DNA of 8,329 nucleotides from Hydrogenophaga sp. (GCA_011390855.1 JAABRN010000504.1:1-8329), one strand, 5' to 3'; counted from the first letter of the stretch, positions 1-7,361 are shown. Program-made: numbers and translations. Notes: a model not told the origin generated them from the letters alone.

Positions 1-467
1 ATGAGCCCACTCCTGGTGTAGACGTTGAGCTGCGCCAGACGCTCTGGAAATTCATCTCAGACCTGAACAAGCGCATGGGAAGCACGGTGCTGCTGACAAC
101 CCACTATCTTGAGGAAGCTGAGGCGTTGTGTGGACGCATTGCCATGCTGAAGAAGGGTCGCGTGATCGCCCTGGAAGCGACGTCTGAACTGCTGCGCCGG
201 GCCTCGTCGAATGTGCTGCGGTTCAAGACAGACCAGGCCTTGCCGGATGATCTCAAACTGCTTGCCCGGGTGACCGGGCGAGTGGTTCAGCTGCCTGCGC
301 ACGACGCGCTGGAGGTAGAACGGCTGCTCGCCCGCGTGCGGGAGTCGGGCCTCACGGCCCAGGATATCGAGATCCGCAAGGCCGATCTCGAAGACGTCTT
401 CCTGGATCTGATGGAAGGGTCCGCCCATGGCGTATCCCAGGATCAGGAAGAGGGGGCTCCAGCATGA
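1..467 (+). CDS. ABC transporter ATP-binding protein, C-terminal part (5' truncated by window edge)
   Basis: Cytoplasmic ATPase subunit of an ABC-2 type exporter, pairing with the permease just downstream. The reading frame enters at base 3; bases 1-2 complete an Asp codon. The visible protein starts in Walker B with (D)EPTPGVD, which includes the catalytic Glu (bases 3-5) and the D-loop. The switch histidine follows in TTHYLEEAE, and then the accessory C-terminal region typical of drug/lipid-type ABC ATPases, ending in a DLEDVFLDL block. Walker A and the LSGGQ signature lie upstream of the window. The ATG at base 1 is in another frame and stops after six codons, so it is not a start. The ATG at base 75 is internal. 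The stop overlaps the permease start by 4 bp (ATGA). The closest E. coli relative I recognise is YadG; the substrate is unknown. In related bacteria this pair often follows mla lipid-transport genes, but that is inference here. Confidence 0.93.
   Translation, partial: EPTPGVDVELRQTLWKFISDLNKRMGSTVLLTTHYLEEAEALCGRIAMLKKGRVIALEATSELLRRASSNVLRFKTDQALPDDLKLLARVTGRVVQLPAHDALEVERLLARVRESGLTAQDIEIRKADLEDVFLDLMEGSAHGVSQDQEEGAPA
261..282 (+). repeat. inverted repeat: GNRA-capped hairpin inside the ABC ATPase gene
   Basis: Bases 264-269 (GCCCGG) pair perfectly with 274-279 (CCGGGC) around the loop GTGA, which fits the stable GNRA tetraloop class in RNA. Three further pairs (261-263 with 280-282, one of them a T-G wobble) extend the stem to nine. 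It lies within coding sequence and has no T-tract after it, so it is not an intrinsic terminator. It may be incidental in high-GC DNA. Confidence 0.4.
450..456 (+). promoter_or_regulatory. strong Shine-Dalgarno for the ABC permease
   Basis: A purine-rich GAGGGGG tract ends 7 nt before the ATG at 464 and lies inside the end of the ATPase gene. It supports the chosen permease start. It also suggests the permease has its own ribosome recruitment in addition to coupling through the ATGA overlap. Confidence 0.7.
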
Positions 468-1219
468 CCGGTTGGCAAACGCTCTTTTACAAGGAAGTGC
501 TGCGATTCTGGAAAGTCGGATTCCAGACCGTTGGGGCACCGGTGATCACCGCCATTCTCTACTTGATGATCTTCGGTCATGTATTGGAAGGGCGGGTGCA
601 GGTTTACGATTCCATCGGATACACGGCATTCCTGCTGCCAGGGCTGGTGATGATGAGCGTGCTGCAAAATGCGTTTGCCAACAGCTCGTCTTCACTGGTG
701 CAGAGCAAGATCATGGGCAACCTGGTTTTCCTGCTGCTCACGCCGCTGTCGCACCGGGCGTGGTTTGTCGCGTATGTCGGCTCGTCGGTGGTGCGGGGTC
801 TGGCGGTGGGTGCAGGGGTGATGCTGGTGACCTGGTGGTTTGCACGCCCGCCTTTTGAGTCGCCCTTGTGGATTGTGATTTTCGCCCTCATGGGAGCGGC
901 CTTGCTGGGTGCACTGGGGCTGATTGCCGGCCTTTGGGCCGACAAGTTCGATCAGATGGCTGCTTTCCAGAATTTCATCATCGTGCCCATGACATTTTTG
1001 TCGGGCGTGTTTTACTCCATTCATTCGCTGCCCGATTTCTGGCAGGGCGTGAGCCATCTCAACCCGTTTTTCTACATGATCGACGGGTTTCGATTCGGTT
1101 TCTTCGGGGTCAGTGACGTCTCTCCCTGGATCAGCCTGGTCGTCGTTGGCACTGCTCTCATGGCGGTGAGCGCGATAGCGCTTCACCTGCTGCGCATTGG
1201 CTACAAGATCCGCTATTGA
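464..1219 (+). CDS. ABC-2 type transporter permease (YadH-like)
   Basis: Inner-membrane subunit of the exporter whose ATPase is encoded just upstream. The 251-residue product has about six hydrophobic segments, near residues 22-40, 53-71, 100-124, 134-157, 170-189 and 222-243. This is the usual topology and size for ABC-2 permeases. The stretch at residues 152-210 is the family's characteristic region, with GLWADKFDQMAAFQNF, then PMTFLSGVFY, then LNPFFYMIDGFRFG. The ATG at 464 is supported by a 4-bp overlap with the ATPase stop and by a strong purine-rich Shine-Dalgarno. The substrate cannot be told from sequence; relatives have been linked to drug, polysaccharide or lipid export. The following gene starts 8 bp after this stop, implying co-transcription. 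Confidence 0.94.
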   Translation: MTGWQTLFYKEVLRFWKVGFQTVGAPVITAILYLMIFGHVLEGRVQVYDSIGYTAFLLPGLVMMSVLQNAFANSSSSLVQSKIMGNLVFLLLTPLSHRAWFVAYVGSSVVRGLAVGAGVMLVTWWFARPPFESPLWIVIFALMGAALLGALGLIAGLWADKFDQMAAFQNFIIVPMTFLSGVFYSIHSLPDFWQGVSHLNPFFYMIDGFRFGFFGVSDVSPWISLVVVGTALMAVSAIALHLLRIGYKIRY

Positions 1220-1227
1220 CTCTCCAT

Positions 1228-1470
1228 ATGACTTCTGACGACCTTCGTACTCTCATCTCCAATGGCCTGCCTTGCGATCACATCGTTGTCTCGGGCGACG
1301 GCCGGCACTGGTCTGCGGTCATCGTATCGCCTGCGTTTGAAGGCATGCGCCCGATTGCACGCCACCAGCGCGTGTACGCCACACTGGGGTCTCGCATCCA
1401 GAGCGATGAGGTGCACGCCTTGTCCATGAAGACCTACACGCCCGCTGAATGGGCCGCTGCTCAATCCTGA
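1228..1470 (+). CDS. ibaG: BolA family protein, IbaG type
   Basis: Small cytoplasmic BolA-fold protein of 80 residues. The family partners monothiol glutaredoxins and [2Fe-2S] clusters; E. coli IbaG, encoded next to murA, is tied to acid stress. The sequence carries VVSGDGRHW, with His27 in the loop that helps bind the cluster, and [14 protein letters not shown], with the invariant His63. Both blocks match E. coli IbaG closely as I recall it. The reading frame can be opened at a TTG at 1216, which overlaps the permease stop. I prefer the ATG at 1228 because it gives the usual IbaG length and the [10 protein letters not shown] helix at the N-terminus; no clear Shine-Dalgarno decides the point. 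Adjacency to murA is conserved widely in proteobacteria, which supports IbaG rather than BolA proper. Confidence 0.9.
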   Translation: MTSDDLRTLISNGLPCDHIVVSGDGRHWSAVIVSPAFEGMRPIARHQRVYATLGSRIQSDEVHALSMKTYTPAEWAAAQS

Positions 1471-1495
1471 GCGCAGACCACGGACTCGATCCCCT

Positions 1496-2776
1496 ATGGA
1501 CAAATTGCGAATCACCGGTGGGCGCCCGTTGCACGGCACCGTTCAGATCTCAGGCGCCAAAAACGCCGCACTGCCCGAGATGTGTGCGTCATTGCTGACG
1601 GAAGACATGGTGACGCTGCGAAACGTGCCGCGCTTGCGCGATGTGGCGACCATGCGGAAGTTGCTCGACAGCATGGGGGTGCTAACCGAAACTTTGGGCG
1701 ATCGCGGCGGTTTGTGCCTTCGTGCAGCAGACCCGATTCAGCCAGAAGCCTCGTACGACCTCGTAAAGACCATGCGGGCTTCGGTGCTGGTGCTGGGTCC
1801 TTTGCTTGCTCGGTTCGGGCAGGCACGCGTGTCGCTGCCGGGGGGGTGTGCGATCGGTTCCCGACCTGTGGACCAGCACATCAAGGGCATGCAGGCCATG
1901 GGTGCCGAGATCGATGTGGAACACGGCTACATGGTGGCCCGGTTGGCGCCTGGCCGCTCACGGCTACAAGGTGCGCGCATCGCGACCGACATGGTCACCG
2001 TCACCGGCACAGAGAACTTTCTGATGGCTGCCGCGCTCGCTGAAGGCGAAACCCTGCTGGAGAACGCAGCCCAGGAGCCCGAAATCAGCGATCTCGCGGA
2101 AATGCTGATCGCCATGGGCGCCAGGATCGAAGGTCATGGCACCAGCCGCATCCAGATCCAGGGCGTTGATCGCCTGAACGGATGCACGCATCAAGTGGTG
2201 GCCGACCGCATCGAGACCGGGACCTTTCTTTGTGCCGTCGCTGCCACTGGCGGAGAAGTGCTTCTCCGCCATGGCCGTGCCCAGCATCTTGAAGCGGTGG
2301 TCGACAAGCTGCGGGAGGCGGGAGCCGACATTGAAGCCGGGAAAGACGCCGAAGGCGATTTCATCCGTGTCCGGTCTTCTGGTCGGTTGAAGGCGCAGAG
2401 CTTTCGCACCACCGAATATCCGGGATTCCCCACCGACATGCAGGCGCAGTTCATGGCCCTGAACTGCATCTCCCAGGGAACCAGCAAGGTGACCGAAACC
2501 ATCTTCGAGAACCGGTTCATGCATGTCAACGAACTGGTCAGGCTCGGTGCCCACATCCAGACCGATGGCAAGGTAGCGGTGGTCGAAGGCGTTGAGCGTC
2601 TTTCTGGCGCTACCGTCATGGCCACCGATCTGCGTGCATCGGCCAGTCTGGTGATTGCCGGTTTGGTCGCACAGGGCGAGACCACGGTGGATCGCATCTA
2701 CCACCTTGACCGCGGCTACGACCAAATGGAAGCAAAGCTTGGTGCCATTGGCGCCGCCATTGAGCGAGTCAAATGA
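1496..2776 (+). CDS. murA: UDP-N-acetylglucosamine 1-carboxyvinyltransferase (MurA)
   Basis: Transfers enolpyruvate from PEP to UDP-GlcNAc in the cytoplasm, the first committed step of peptidoglycan synthesis. The protein is 426 residues, compared with 419 in E. coli. It begins [14 protein letters not shown]. Lys22-Asn23 of the active site (ISGAKNA) are present. The catalytic, fosfomycin-reactive cysteine is Cys118 in [13 protein letters not shown] (E. coli Cys115), with Arg123 matching Arg120. Asp314 in FPTDMQAQF matches Asp305, and Arg406 in YHLDRGY matches Arg397. The enzyme thus looks fully active and, by its Cys, of the fosfomycin-sensitive type. It starts 25 bp after ibaG without an obvious Shine-Dalgarno. 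Its stop lies in an ATGA sequence that opens a small downstream ORF. An 11-bp perfect inverted repeat lies inside the gene at 2248-2271. Confidence 0.98.
   Translation: MDKLRITGGRPLHGTVQISGAKNAALPEMCASLLTEDMVTLRNVPRLRDVATMRKLLDSMGVLTETLGDRGGLCLRAADPIQPEASYDLVKTMRASVLVLGPLLARFGQARVSLPGGCAIGSRPVDQHIKGMQAMGAEIDVEHGYMVARLAPGRSRLQGARIATDMVTVTGTENFLMAAALAEGETLLENAAQEPEISDLAEMLIAMGARIEGHGTSRIQIQGVDRLNGCTHQVVADRIETGTFLCAVAATGGEVLLRHGRAQHLEAVVDKLREAGADIEAGKDAEGDFIRVRSSGRLKAQSFRTTEYPGFPTDMQAQFMALNCISQGTSKVTETIFENRFMHVNELVRLGAHIQTDGKVAVVEGVERLSGATVMATDLRASASLVIAGLVAQGETTVDRIYHLDRGYDQMEAKLGAIGAAIERVK
2248..2271 (+). repeat. 11-bp perfect inverted repeat inside murA
   Basis: Bases 2248-2258 (TGGCGGAGAAG) are the exact reverse complement of 2261-2271 (CTTCTCCGCCA), separated by only TG. 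In RNA this would fold as about ten base pairs capped by a four-base loop. Allowing one bulged C at 2247, CCA (2244-2246) can also pair with TGG (2272-2274). The next bases are GCCGTGCCC, with no T-run, so it is not an intrinsic terminator. It encodes the [10 protein letters not shown] stretch of MurA. The symmetry is directly visible; any function is unknown. Confidence 0.6.
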
Positions 2777-2913
2777 ACATCTTCGCCAAGCCTCGCGCGA
2801 TTTCAGCAGCGGGTGCACGAATGCGGCCCGGAAGAACCGGTTCCGCTGTGTTGCCCGAGTCGTTGGCTCGCACGCTGAGCGGTTCGGCCACTACAACAGG
2901 AACGCTTTCTTGA
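2773..2913 (+). CDS. possible 46-codon small ORF bridging murA and hisG
   Basis: The ATG at 2773 overlaps the murA stop (ATGA, 2773-2776). The frame runs open for 46 codons and stops at TGA 2911-2913, which overlaps the hisG start (TTGA, 2910-2913). The predicted peptide begins [17 protein letters not shown] and ends [10 protein letters not shown]. It is basic, rich in Ala, Ser, Thr and Arg, and has no recognisable domain, signal peptide or membrane segment. It contains no histidine, so it is not a his attenuator leader. The 5' Shine-Dalgarno is weak, but a ribosome finishing MurA would need none to restart here. It may be a translational bridge keeping ribosomes on the mRNA up to hisG, a real micropeptide, or chance open sequence in GC-rich DNA. 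The overlaps are seen; the role is inference. Confidence 0.3.
   Translation: MNIFAKPRAISAAGARMRPGRTGSAVLPESLARTLSGSATTTGTLS
2898..2901 (+). promoter_or_regulatory. Shine-Dalgarno deciding the hisG TTG start
   Basis: AGGA lies 8 nt before the TTG at 2910. In the hisG frame no ATG, GTG or other TTG occurs between the murA stop and 2910, so this site and the conserved [10 protein letters not shown]-terminus together fix the start. Confidence 0.65.
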
Positions 2914-3563
2914 TTACCCTTGCTCTCTCAAAAGGCCGCATCTTCGACGAGACCTTGCCACTGCTGGCAGCTGCGGGTATCGAGGTTCTGGAAGATCCGG
3001 AAAAGTCGCGCAAGCTGATTTTGCCCACCAACCAGCCCGGCGTGCGTGTGGTGCTGGTGCGGGCGACAGATGTGCCCACCTATGTGGAATACGGCGGCGC
3101 CGATCTGGGCGTGACAGGCAAAGACACCCTCATCGAGCATGGTGGGCAAGGCCTGTACCAGCCGCTGGACTTGCAGATTGCCCAATGCCGGATGAGTGTG
3201 GCGGTTCGCGCCGACTTCGACTATGCCAGCGCCGTGCGCCAGGGGTCGCGCCTGAAGGTGGCCACCAAGTACACAGCCATTGCGCGCGAGTTCTTTGCCA
3301 GCAAGGGCGTGCATGTGGATCTGATCAAGCTCTATGGCAGCATGGAACTGGCCCCGTTGACGGGCCTGGCCGATGCCATCGTCGACCTGGTGTCCACAGG
3401 CAGCACGCTCAAGGCCAATCATCTGGTCGAAGTGGAGCGAATCATGGACATCAGCTCGCGGCTGGTGGTCAATCAGGCTGCGCTCAAACTGAAGCAGCGG
3501 GCCATACAGCCGCTTATTGATGCATTCTCGAAAGCCATCATCAATCCCCCGGTACCGACATGA
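2910..3563 (+). CDS. hisG: ATP phosphoribosyltransferase, catalytic subunit, short form (HisG)
   Basis: First and normally feedback-controlled step of histidine synthesis: ATP plus PRPP gives phosphoribosyl-ATP. The 217-residue product is the short HisG form, which lacks the C-terminal ACT-like regulatory domain of the roughly 300-residue enzymes. Family knowledge says it works in a hetero-octamer with HisZ, which is not in this window. Visible marks are [11 protein letters not shown] at the N-terminus, [23 protein letters not shown], and the PRPP-binding loop [14 protein letters not shown] (residues 159-172), followed by [17 protein letters not shown]. Translation starts at TTG. The open frame extends far upstream into murA, but those codons do not resemble HisG. 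The stop overlaps the hisD start by 4 bp. The TTG start may lower expression of this entry enzyme; that is inference. Confidence 0.96.
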   Translation: MITLALSKGRIFDETLPLLAAAGIEVLEDPEKSRKLILPTNQPGVRVVLVRATDVPTYVEYGGADLGVTGKDTLIEHGGQGLYQPLDLQIAQCRMSVAVRADFDYASAVRQGSRLKVATKYTAIAREFFASKGVHVDLIKLYGSMELAPLTGLADAIVDLVSTGSTLKANHLVEVERIMDISSRLVVNQAALKLKQRAIQPLIDAFSKAIINPPVPT

Positions 3564-4954
3564 GTCTCTCCGCCGTTCCTGTTCGCCTCTCCACGCTGGA
3601 CCCTGACTTTGAAGCGCAGTTCGCGACCAGGTTGCACTGGGCGGCCGACACCGACGCGGCCATTGAACACCGTGTGGCAGACATCCTGGCCGATGTGAAA
3701 GAGCGGGGTGATGCCGCGGTTCTGGCGTACACAGAACGTTTTGATGGCCTGGTGGCGAGCCGTGTGAGCGAGCTCGAATTGACGCAGGCTGATTTCAAGA
3801 CGGCGTTTGATGCCCTGCCTGCCGCACAAAAGGCTGCCCTGGAGGCGTCTGCCCGCCGCGTGCGCAGTTACCACGAGGCGCAGAAGAAGGCCGGAGGCGA
3901 GAGCTGGAGCTACCGGGACGAAGATGGCACCTTGCTGGGACAGAAGGTCACAGCGCTGGACCGTGTGGGCATCTACGTGCCGGGAGGCAAGGCGGCTTAC
4001 CCATCCAGCCTGATCATGAACGCCGTGCCTGCGCATGTGGCTGGCGTTCAGGAAATCATCATGGTCGTGCCCACACCTGTGCGTGGCAGCGTGGCCACCG
4101 GCGGAAGCGGTGCTGCCACCGCCACGCGCGGAGAGCGCAACGAACTGGTGCTGGCTGCAGCCTACGTCGCAGGCGTGACGAGGGCCTTCACCATCGGCGG
4201 GGCGCAGGCCGTGGCCGCCCTGGCCTACGGCACCGAAACCGTGCCCAAAGTGGACAAGATCACAGGTCCTGGCAATGCCTATGTGGCCAGCGCCAAGAAG
4301 CGGGTGTTTGGCACCGTCGGCATCGACATGATCGCCGGACCCAGCGAGATACTGGTGCTGGCCGACGGCAGCACACCCGCCGAATGGGTGGCGATGGATC
4401 TGTTCAGTCAGGCCGAACACGATGAATTGGCGCAGAGCATCCTGCTGTGTCCCGATGCGGCCTTTATTGCCGAAGTGCAACGGGAAATCGAGCGCCTGCT
4501 GCCCACCATGCCACGTGCGGCCATCATCGCCAAGAGCCTGAACGATCGTGGCGCGCTGATCCTCACCCGCAGCATGGAAGAGGCCTGTGCCATCAGCAAC
4601 CGCATTGCGCCCGAACACCTGGAGATCTCCAGCAGCGATCCACACCGCTGGGAGCCGCTGCTCAAGCACGCCGGTGCCATTTTTATGGGTGCGTACACCA
4701 GCGAAAGCCTGGGCGACTATTGCGCCGGACCCAATCACGTGCTGCCCACCAGCGGCACGGCGCGTTTCTCCTCCCCGCTGGGGGTGTACGACTTCCAGAA
4801 GCGAAGCAGCCTGATCGAAGTCAGTCAGTCAGGCGCGCAGAACCTGGGGGAGATTGCCGCCGAGATGGCGTATGGAGAAGGCCTGCAAGCGCACGCTCGG
4901 GCAGCCGAGTTGCGCCTGAAGGTGGTGCCCCCGATGCGAGGTGGTGGCGCATGA
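3560..4954 (+). CDS. hisD: histidinol dehydrogenase (HisD)
   Basis: Zinc- and NAD-dependent enzyme that performs the last two oxidations, L-histidinol to histidinal to histidine. It has 464 residues against 434 in E. coli. The family signature [15 protein letters not shown]...FSQAEHDE is complete. Zinc ligands by alignment with E. coli are Gln284, His287, Asp386 and His445; the catalytic pair is Glu352-His353 in IAPEHLEI. The nucleotide-binding region has VGIYVPGG (near residues 137-143) and [13 protein letters not shown]. The extra length comes partly from an insertion at about residues 174-191, rich in Gly, Ala and Thr, between MVVPTP and [13 protein letters not shown]. It replaces a short turn in E. 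coli HisD. The gene is joined to hisG and hisC by ATGA overlaps, so translational coupling is likely. No clear Shine-Dalgarno precedes the ATG. Confidence 0.98.
   Translation: MSLSAVPVRLSTLDPDFEAQFATRLHWAADTDAAIEHRVADILADVKERGDAAVLAYTERFDGLVASRVSELELTQADFKTAFDALPAAQKAALEASARRVRSYHEAQKKAGGESWSYRDEDGTLLGQKVTALDRVGIYVPGGKAAYPSSLIMNAVPAHVAGVQEIIMVVPTPVRGSVATGGSGAATATRGERNELVLAAAYVAGVTRAFTIGGAQAVAALAYGTETVPKVDKITGPGNAYVASAKKRVFGTVGIDMIAGPSEILVLADGSTPAEWVAMDLFSQAEHDELAQSILLCPDAAFIAEVQREIERLLPTMPRAAIIAKSLNDRGALILTRSMEEACAISNRIAPEHLEISSSDPHRWEPLLKHAGAIFMGAYTSESLGDYCAGPNHVLPTSGTARFSSPLGVYDFQKRSSLIEVSQSGAQNLGEIAAEMAYGEGLQAHARAAELRLKVVPPMRGGGA
4083..4119 (+). repeat. inverted repeat in the DNA encoding the HisD insertion
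   Basis: GTGGCAGC (4083-4090) is the exact reverse complement of GCTGCCAC (4112-4119). Inside it, ACCG (4097-4100) pairs with CGGT (4108-4111) around a seven-base loop, leaving six bases bulged on the 5' side. GCGTGGC also occurs twice, at 4081-4087 and 4089-4095, and its complement GCCACGC lies at 4121-4127, giving a competing fold. The whole structure falls inside the codons for the extra Gly/Ala/Thr-rich loop, suggesting the insertion grew by repeat or slippage events. Confidence 0.5.
4938..4941 (+). promoter_or_regulatory. Shine-Dalgarno for hisC
   Basis: GAGG, continuing as GAGGTGG, lies inside the end of hisD, 9 nt before the hisC ATG at 4951. It separates the true HisC start from the much longer open frame that extends upstream through hisD. 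Confidence 0.6.
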
Positions 4955-6051
4955 ACACGTTGAAGATCGCCAACCCCCTGGACGTGATCCGCCAGGACGT
5001 GCAGTCCATGCACGCTTACGCCGTTCAGGACAGCGCGGGCATGGTCAAGCTGGACGCCATGGAGAATCCGTTTGTGCTGTCGCCCGCGCTGCAGGCCGAG
5101 CTGGGCGCGCGACTGGGCGCGGTGGCCATCAACCGCTACCCTGGCTCCCGCATTGATGACCTCAAGCGCGCACTGGCTCGCAACATCGACCTGCCGGCCG
5201 GCCATGCACTCATGCTGGGTAATGGTTCTGACGAGCTCATTTCGCTGCTGGCCATGGGCTGTGACCTGCCTGGTGCCAGCATTCTGGCACCGGTGCCCGG
5301 CTTCGTCATGTACGCCATGAGCGCGCAGTTGCAGGGACTCGCGTTCCATGGCGTGGCGCTGACCAGCGACTTCGAGCTAGACGAGGCGGCCATGCTGGCG
5401 GCGATGCGCGAGCACCGACCTGCCATCACCTACCTCGCCTACCCGAACAACCCCACGGCCAATCTGTGGGACAGGGCAGTCATCCGTCGCCTTGTCGCCG
5501 AGGCCGCCAGTCTGGGCGGACTGGTGGTGATGGACGAGGCCTACCAGCCGTTTTCCAGCCACACCTGGCTCGACGAAATACGCGCGCAACCCGAGGCCCA
5601 TGCGCACGTGCTGTTGATGCGCACCATGTCCAAATTCGGACTGGCCGGTGTGCGCATTGGTTACATGGTGGGGCAGCATGCGCTGCTTCAAGAGATCGAC
5701 AAACTTCGTCCTCCGTACAACGTGAGCGTCTTGAATGCTGAATGCGCCCTGTTTGCCTTGGAGCATGCCGATGTGTTCGCTGCCCAGGCTGAAGCCATCC
5801 GGAATCAAAGAGGGTTTTTGATGGAAACCCTGCGCACGATGCCAGGTGTGACGGCATACCGCAGCGATGCCAACATGGTGCTGGTGCGAGTACGAGATGC
5901 CCAGCGGACGTTCGAAGCGCTGAAGTCGCAGGGTATTCTTGTCAAGAATGTTTCTAAAATGCACGCATTGCTGGGTAACTGCTTGCGACTCACCGTGGGG
6001 ACGCCTGAAGAAAACGCGCAATTGGTTCAAGCCCTCAAAACCACCCTATGA
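4951..6051 (+). CDS. hisC: histidinol-phosphate aminotransferase (HisC)
   Basis: PLP-dependent transaminase converting imidazole-acetol phosphate and glutamate to histidinol phosphate and 2-oxoglutarate. The 366-residue product is near the usual size (E. coli 356). Marks in order: LDAMENPF near the N-terminus, [14 protein letters not shown] in the cofactor-phosphate region, YPNNPT with Asn166-Asn167, MDEAYQPF with Asp195 and Tyr198 contacting the PLP ring, [13 protein letters not shown] with Lys228 as the Schiff-base lysine, and [11 protein letters not shown] with Arg346 for the substrate carboxylate. The open frame extends about 500 bases upstream inside hisD, but that part is an out-of-frame shadow of HisD. 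The ATG at 4951 is supported by the ATGA overlap and a Shine-Dalgarno. The stop overlaps the hisB start by 4 bp. Confidence 0.97.
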   Translation: MNTLKIANPLDVIRQDVQSMHAYAVQDSAGMVKLDAMENPFVLSPALQAELGARLGAVAINRYPGSRIDDLKRALARNIDLPAGHALMLGNGSDELISLLAMGCDLPGASILAPVPGFVMYAMSAQLQGLAFHGVALTSDFELDEAAMLAAMREHRPAITYLAYPNNPTANLWDRAVIRRLVAEAASLGGLVVMDEAYQPFSSHTWLDEIRAQPEAHAHVLLMRTMSKFGLAGVRIGYMVGQHALLQEIDKLRPPYNVSVLNAECALFALEHADVFAAQAEAIRNQRGFLMETLRTMPGVTAYRSDANMVLVRVRDAQRTFEALKSQGILVKNVSKMHALLGNCLRLTVGTPEENAQLVQALKTTL

Positions 6052-6668
6052 CCTCCACCCCTTCAGACGTTTCCACAGGCGACCGTGTTGCGGTCGTGCA
6101 GCGCAACACCGCAGAAACCCAGATCACCGTTCAGATCAACATCGACGGTCGCGGAACTGCCAAGCTGTCGACAGGCATCGGTTTTTTTGATCACATGCTG
6201 GACCAGATTGCCCGGCACGGTTTGATTGACCTCGACATTCAAGCGATCGGCGATCTGCACATTGACGGGCATCACACGGTGGAAGATGTCGGCATCACGC
6301 TGGGGCAGGCCTTTGCCCAGGCCGTGGGCGACAAAAAGGGCATTCGACGCTACGGCCATGCCTATGTGCCGCTGGATGAAGCCTTGTCGCGCGTCGTCAT
6401 CGATTTTTCGGGCAGACCGGGTCTGCACATGCGAGTGCCTTTCAAGAGCGGCATGGTCGGCGGGTTCGATACGCAGCTGGCGTTCGAATTCTTCCAGGGC
6501 TTTGTCAACCATGCGGGTGTCACGCTTCATATCGACAACCTGCACGGTGAAAATGCGCATCACCAGGCCGAGACGGTATTCAAGGCTTTCGCGCGTGCGT
6601 TGCGCATGGCGCTGGAGCGCGATCTGCGCCTGGGCGATGTGATTCCTTCGACCAAAGGTTCCCTCTGA
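6048..6668 (+). CDS. hisB: imidazoleglycerol-phosphate dehydratase, monofunctional (HisB)
   Basis: Mn-dependent dehydratase converting imidazole glycerol phosphate to imidazole-acetol phosphate. The 206-residue product is the dehydratase only; it lacks the N-terminal HAD-type histidinol-phosphatase domain that makes the E. coli protein about 355 residues. The two-fold repeated metal-binding motifs are intact: [10 protein letters not shown] (His71, His75, His76, Glu79, Asp80) and [13 protein letters not shown] (His171, His172, Glu175), along with [13 protein letters not shown] (His49). A short poorly conserved extension of about 13 residues precedes [11 protein letters not shown]. The start ATG lies in an ATGA overlap with hisC and no Shine-Dalgarno is evident, so it probably depends on coupled translation. 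A separate histidinol-phosphate phosphatase must exist elsewhere in the genome. Confidence 0.97.
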   Translation: MTSTPSDVSTGDRVAVVQRNTAETQITVQINIDGRGTAKLSTGIGFFDHMLDQIARHGLIDLDIQAIGDLHIDGHHTVEDVGITLGQAFAQAVGDKKGIRRYGHAYVPLDEALSRVVIDFSGRPGLHMRVPFKSGMVGGFDTQLAFEFFQGFVNHAGVTLHIDNLHGENAHHQAETVFKAFARALRMALERDLRLGDVIPSTKGSL

Positions 6669-6675
6669 GCGTTCG

Positions 6676-7338
6676 ATGAAATCCAAGACAGTGGCCGTGG
6701 TGGACTACGGCAGCGGCAATCTGCGATCTGTGTCTCAGGCGGTGAAGCATGTGGCCCAGGGCAGCGGCATGGAGGTGCTGGTCACCTCAGACGCCAGCGA
6801 AGTGCTTGCAGCCGGACGTGTGGTTTTGCCGGGGCAAGGCCACATGGCAGATTGCATGCGCGAGCTGGCGGGTTCCGGGTTGCTCGATGCCGTGCTGCAC
6901 GCAGCAGCCAACAAGCCGCTGTTCGGTGTCTGCGTGGGCATGCAGATGCTGCTTGACCGCAGCGAAGAGGGACCGACGCCGGGCCTGGGGTTGATCCCGG
7001 GTGAGGTGGTGCGTTTTCGTCTCGAAGGCCGTTTGCAGGCCGATGGCAGTCGTTTCAAGGTGCCTCAGATGGGCTGGAACCAGGTGTTTCACCAACTCCA
7101 CGGGGCTCCCGCGCACGCACTGTGGCAGGGTATACAGGACGGTGCTTATTTCTACTTTGTGCATAGTTTTTTTGCAAAACCGGCCCAGCCCGAGCACGAC
7201 GTGGGCGAGGCCGACTATGGTGGGCGCTTTGCTGCAGCCATTGCACGCGACAATATCTTCGCTACACAGTTTCACCCCGAGAAAAGCGCTGACCAGGGAC
7301 TGGCGCTTTATAGAAACTTTCTGTCCTGGAACCCCTAA
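6676..7338 (+). CDS. hisH: imidazole glycerol phosphate synthase, glutamine amidotransferase subunit (HisH)
   Basis: Class I glutaminase that releases ammonia from glutamine and channels it to HisF, which uses it to form IGP and AICAR. The 220-residue protein begins with [14 protein letters not shown]. The catalytic triad is complete: Cys86 in GVCVGMQ, and His200 and Glu202 in QFHPEKS. The oxyanion-strand region reads [11 protein letters not shown], where many other HisH proteins have PGVGAF-type sequences. YFVHSFF, a typical HisH block, is also present. It starts 7 bp after hisB with only a weak GAG as ribosome-binding site. In other betaproteobacteria such as Burkholderia I recall a MarC-like gene between hisB and hisH; none is present here. 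The HisF partner begins about 830 bp downstream, after hisA. Confidence 0.97.
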   Translation: MKSKTVAVVDYGSGNLRSVSQAVKHVAQGSGMEVLVTSDASEVLAAGRVVLPGQGHMADCMRELAGSGLLDAVLHAAANKPLFGVCVGMQMLLDRSEEGPTPGLGLIPGEVVRFRLEGRLQADGSRFKVPQMGWNQVFHQLHGAPAHALWQGIQDGAYFYFVHSFFAKPAQPEHDVGEADYGGRFAAAIARDNIFATQFHPEKSADQGLALYRNFLSWNP

Positions 7339-7361
7339 CTGCCTTTTTCCACCAGACCACC

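Noticed and set aside
1..21. ATG at the first base of the window as a gene start
   Set aside because: It stops after six codons (TAG at 19-21) and is out of frame with the ABC ATPase; the true frame enters at base 3 with the Walker B Glu.
2829..2845. Small palindromes around GAACCGGTTC in the murA-hisG spacer as a terminator or operator
   Set aside because: The stem is five pairs, with no following T-run and no symmetry to a known operator that I recognise.
2655..2909. Upstream extension of the HisG frame into murA
   Set aside because: No resemblance to HisG before the ITLALSKGR block; murA is coding there in another frame.
3473..4738. Long minus-strand open frame (421 codons) opposite hisG/hisD
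   Set aside because: It is a high-GC shadow of hisD; the peptide is His/Gly/Arg-rich and has no recognisable domain, while hisD is complete with all catalytic residues.
4820..4831. Short tandem TCAG repeat in hisD
   Set aside because: About three copies of a 4-bp unit encoding part of EVSQSG in a conserved gene; too short and not a multiple of a codon unit that suggests phase variation without evidence of length change.
4447..4950. Upstream extension of the HisC frame inside hisD
   Set aside because: The residues are an out-of-frame reading of HisD; HisC homology starts at the ATG at 4951, which has a Shine-Dalgarno and an ATGA overlap.
6412..6426. GCAGAC-CGG-GTCTGC hairpin inside hisB
   Set aside because: A 6-bp stem with a 3-nt loop is near what chance gives in GC-rich coding DNA. 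No T-tract follows it on either strand, so it is not a terminator.
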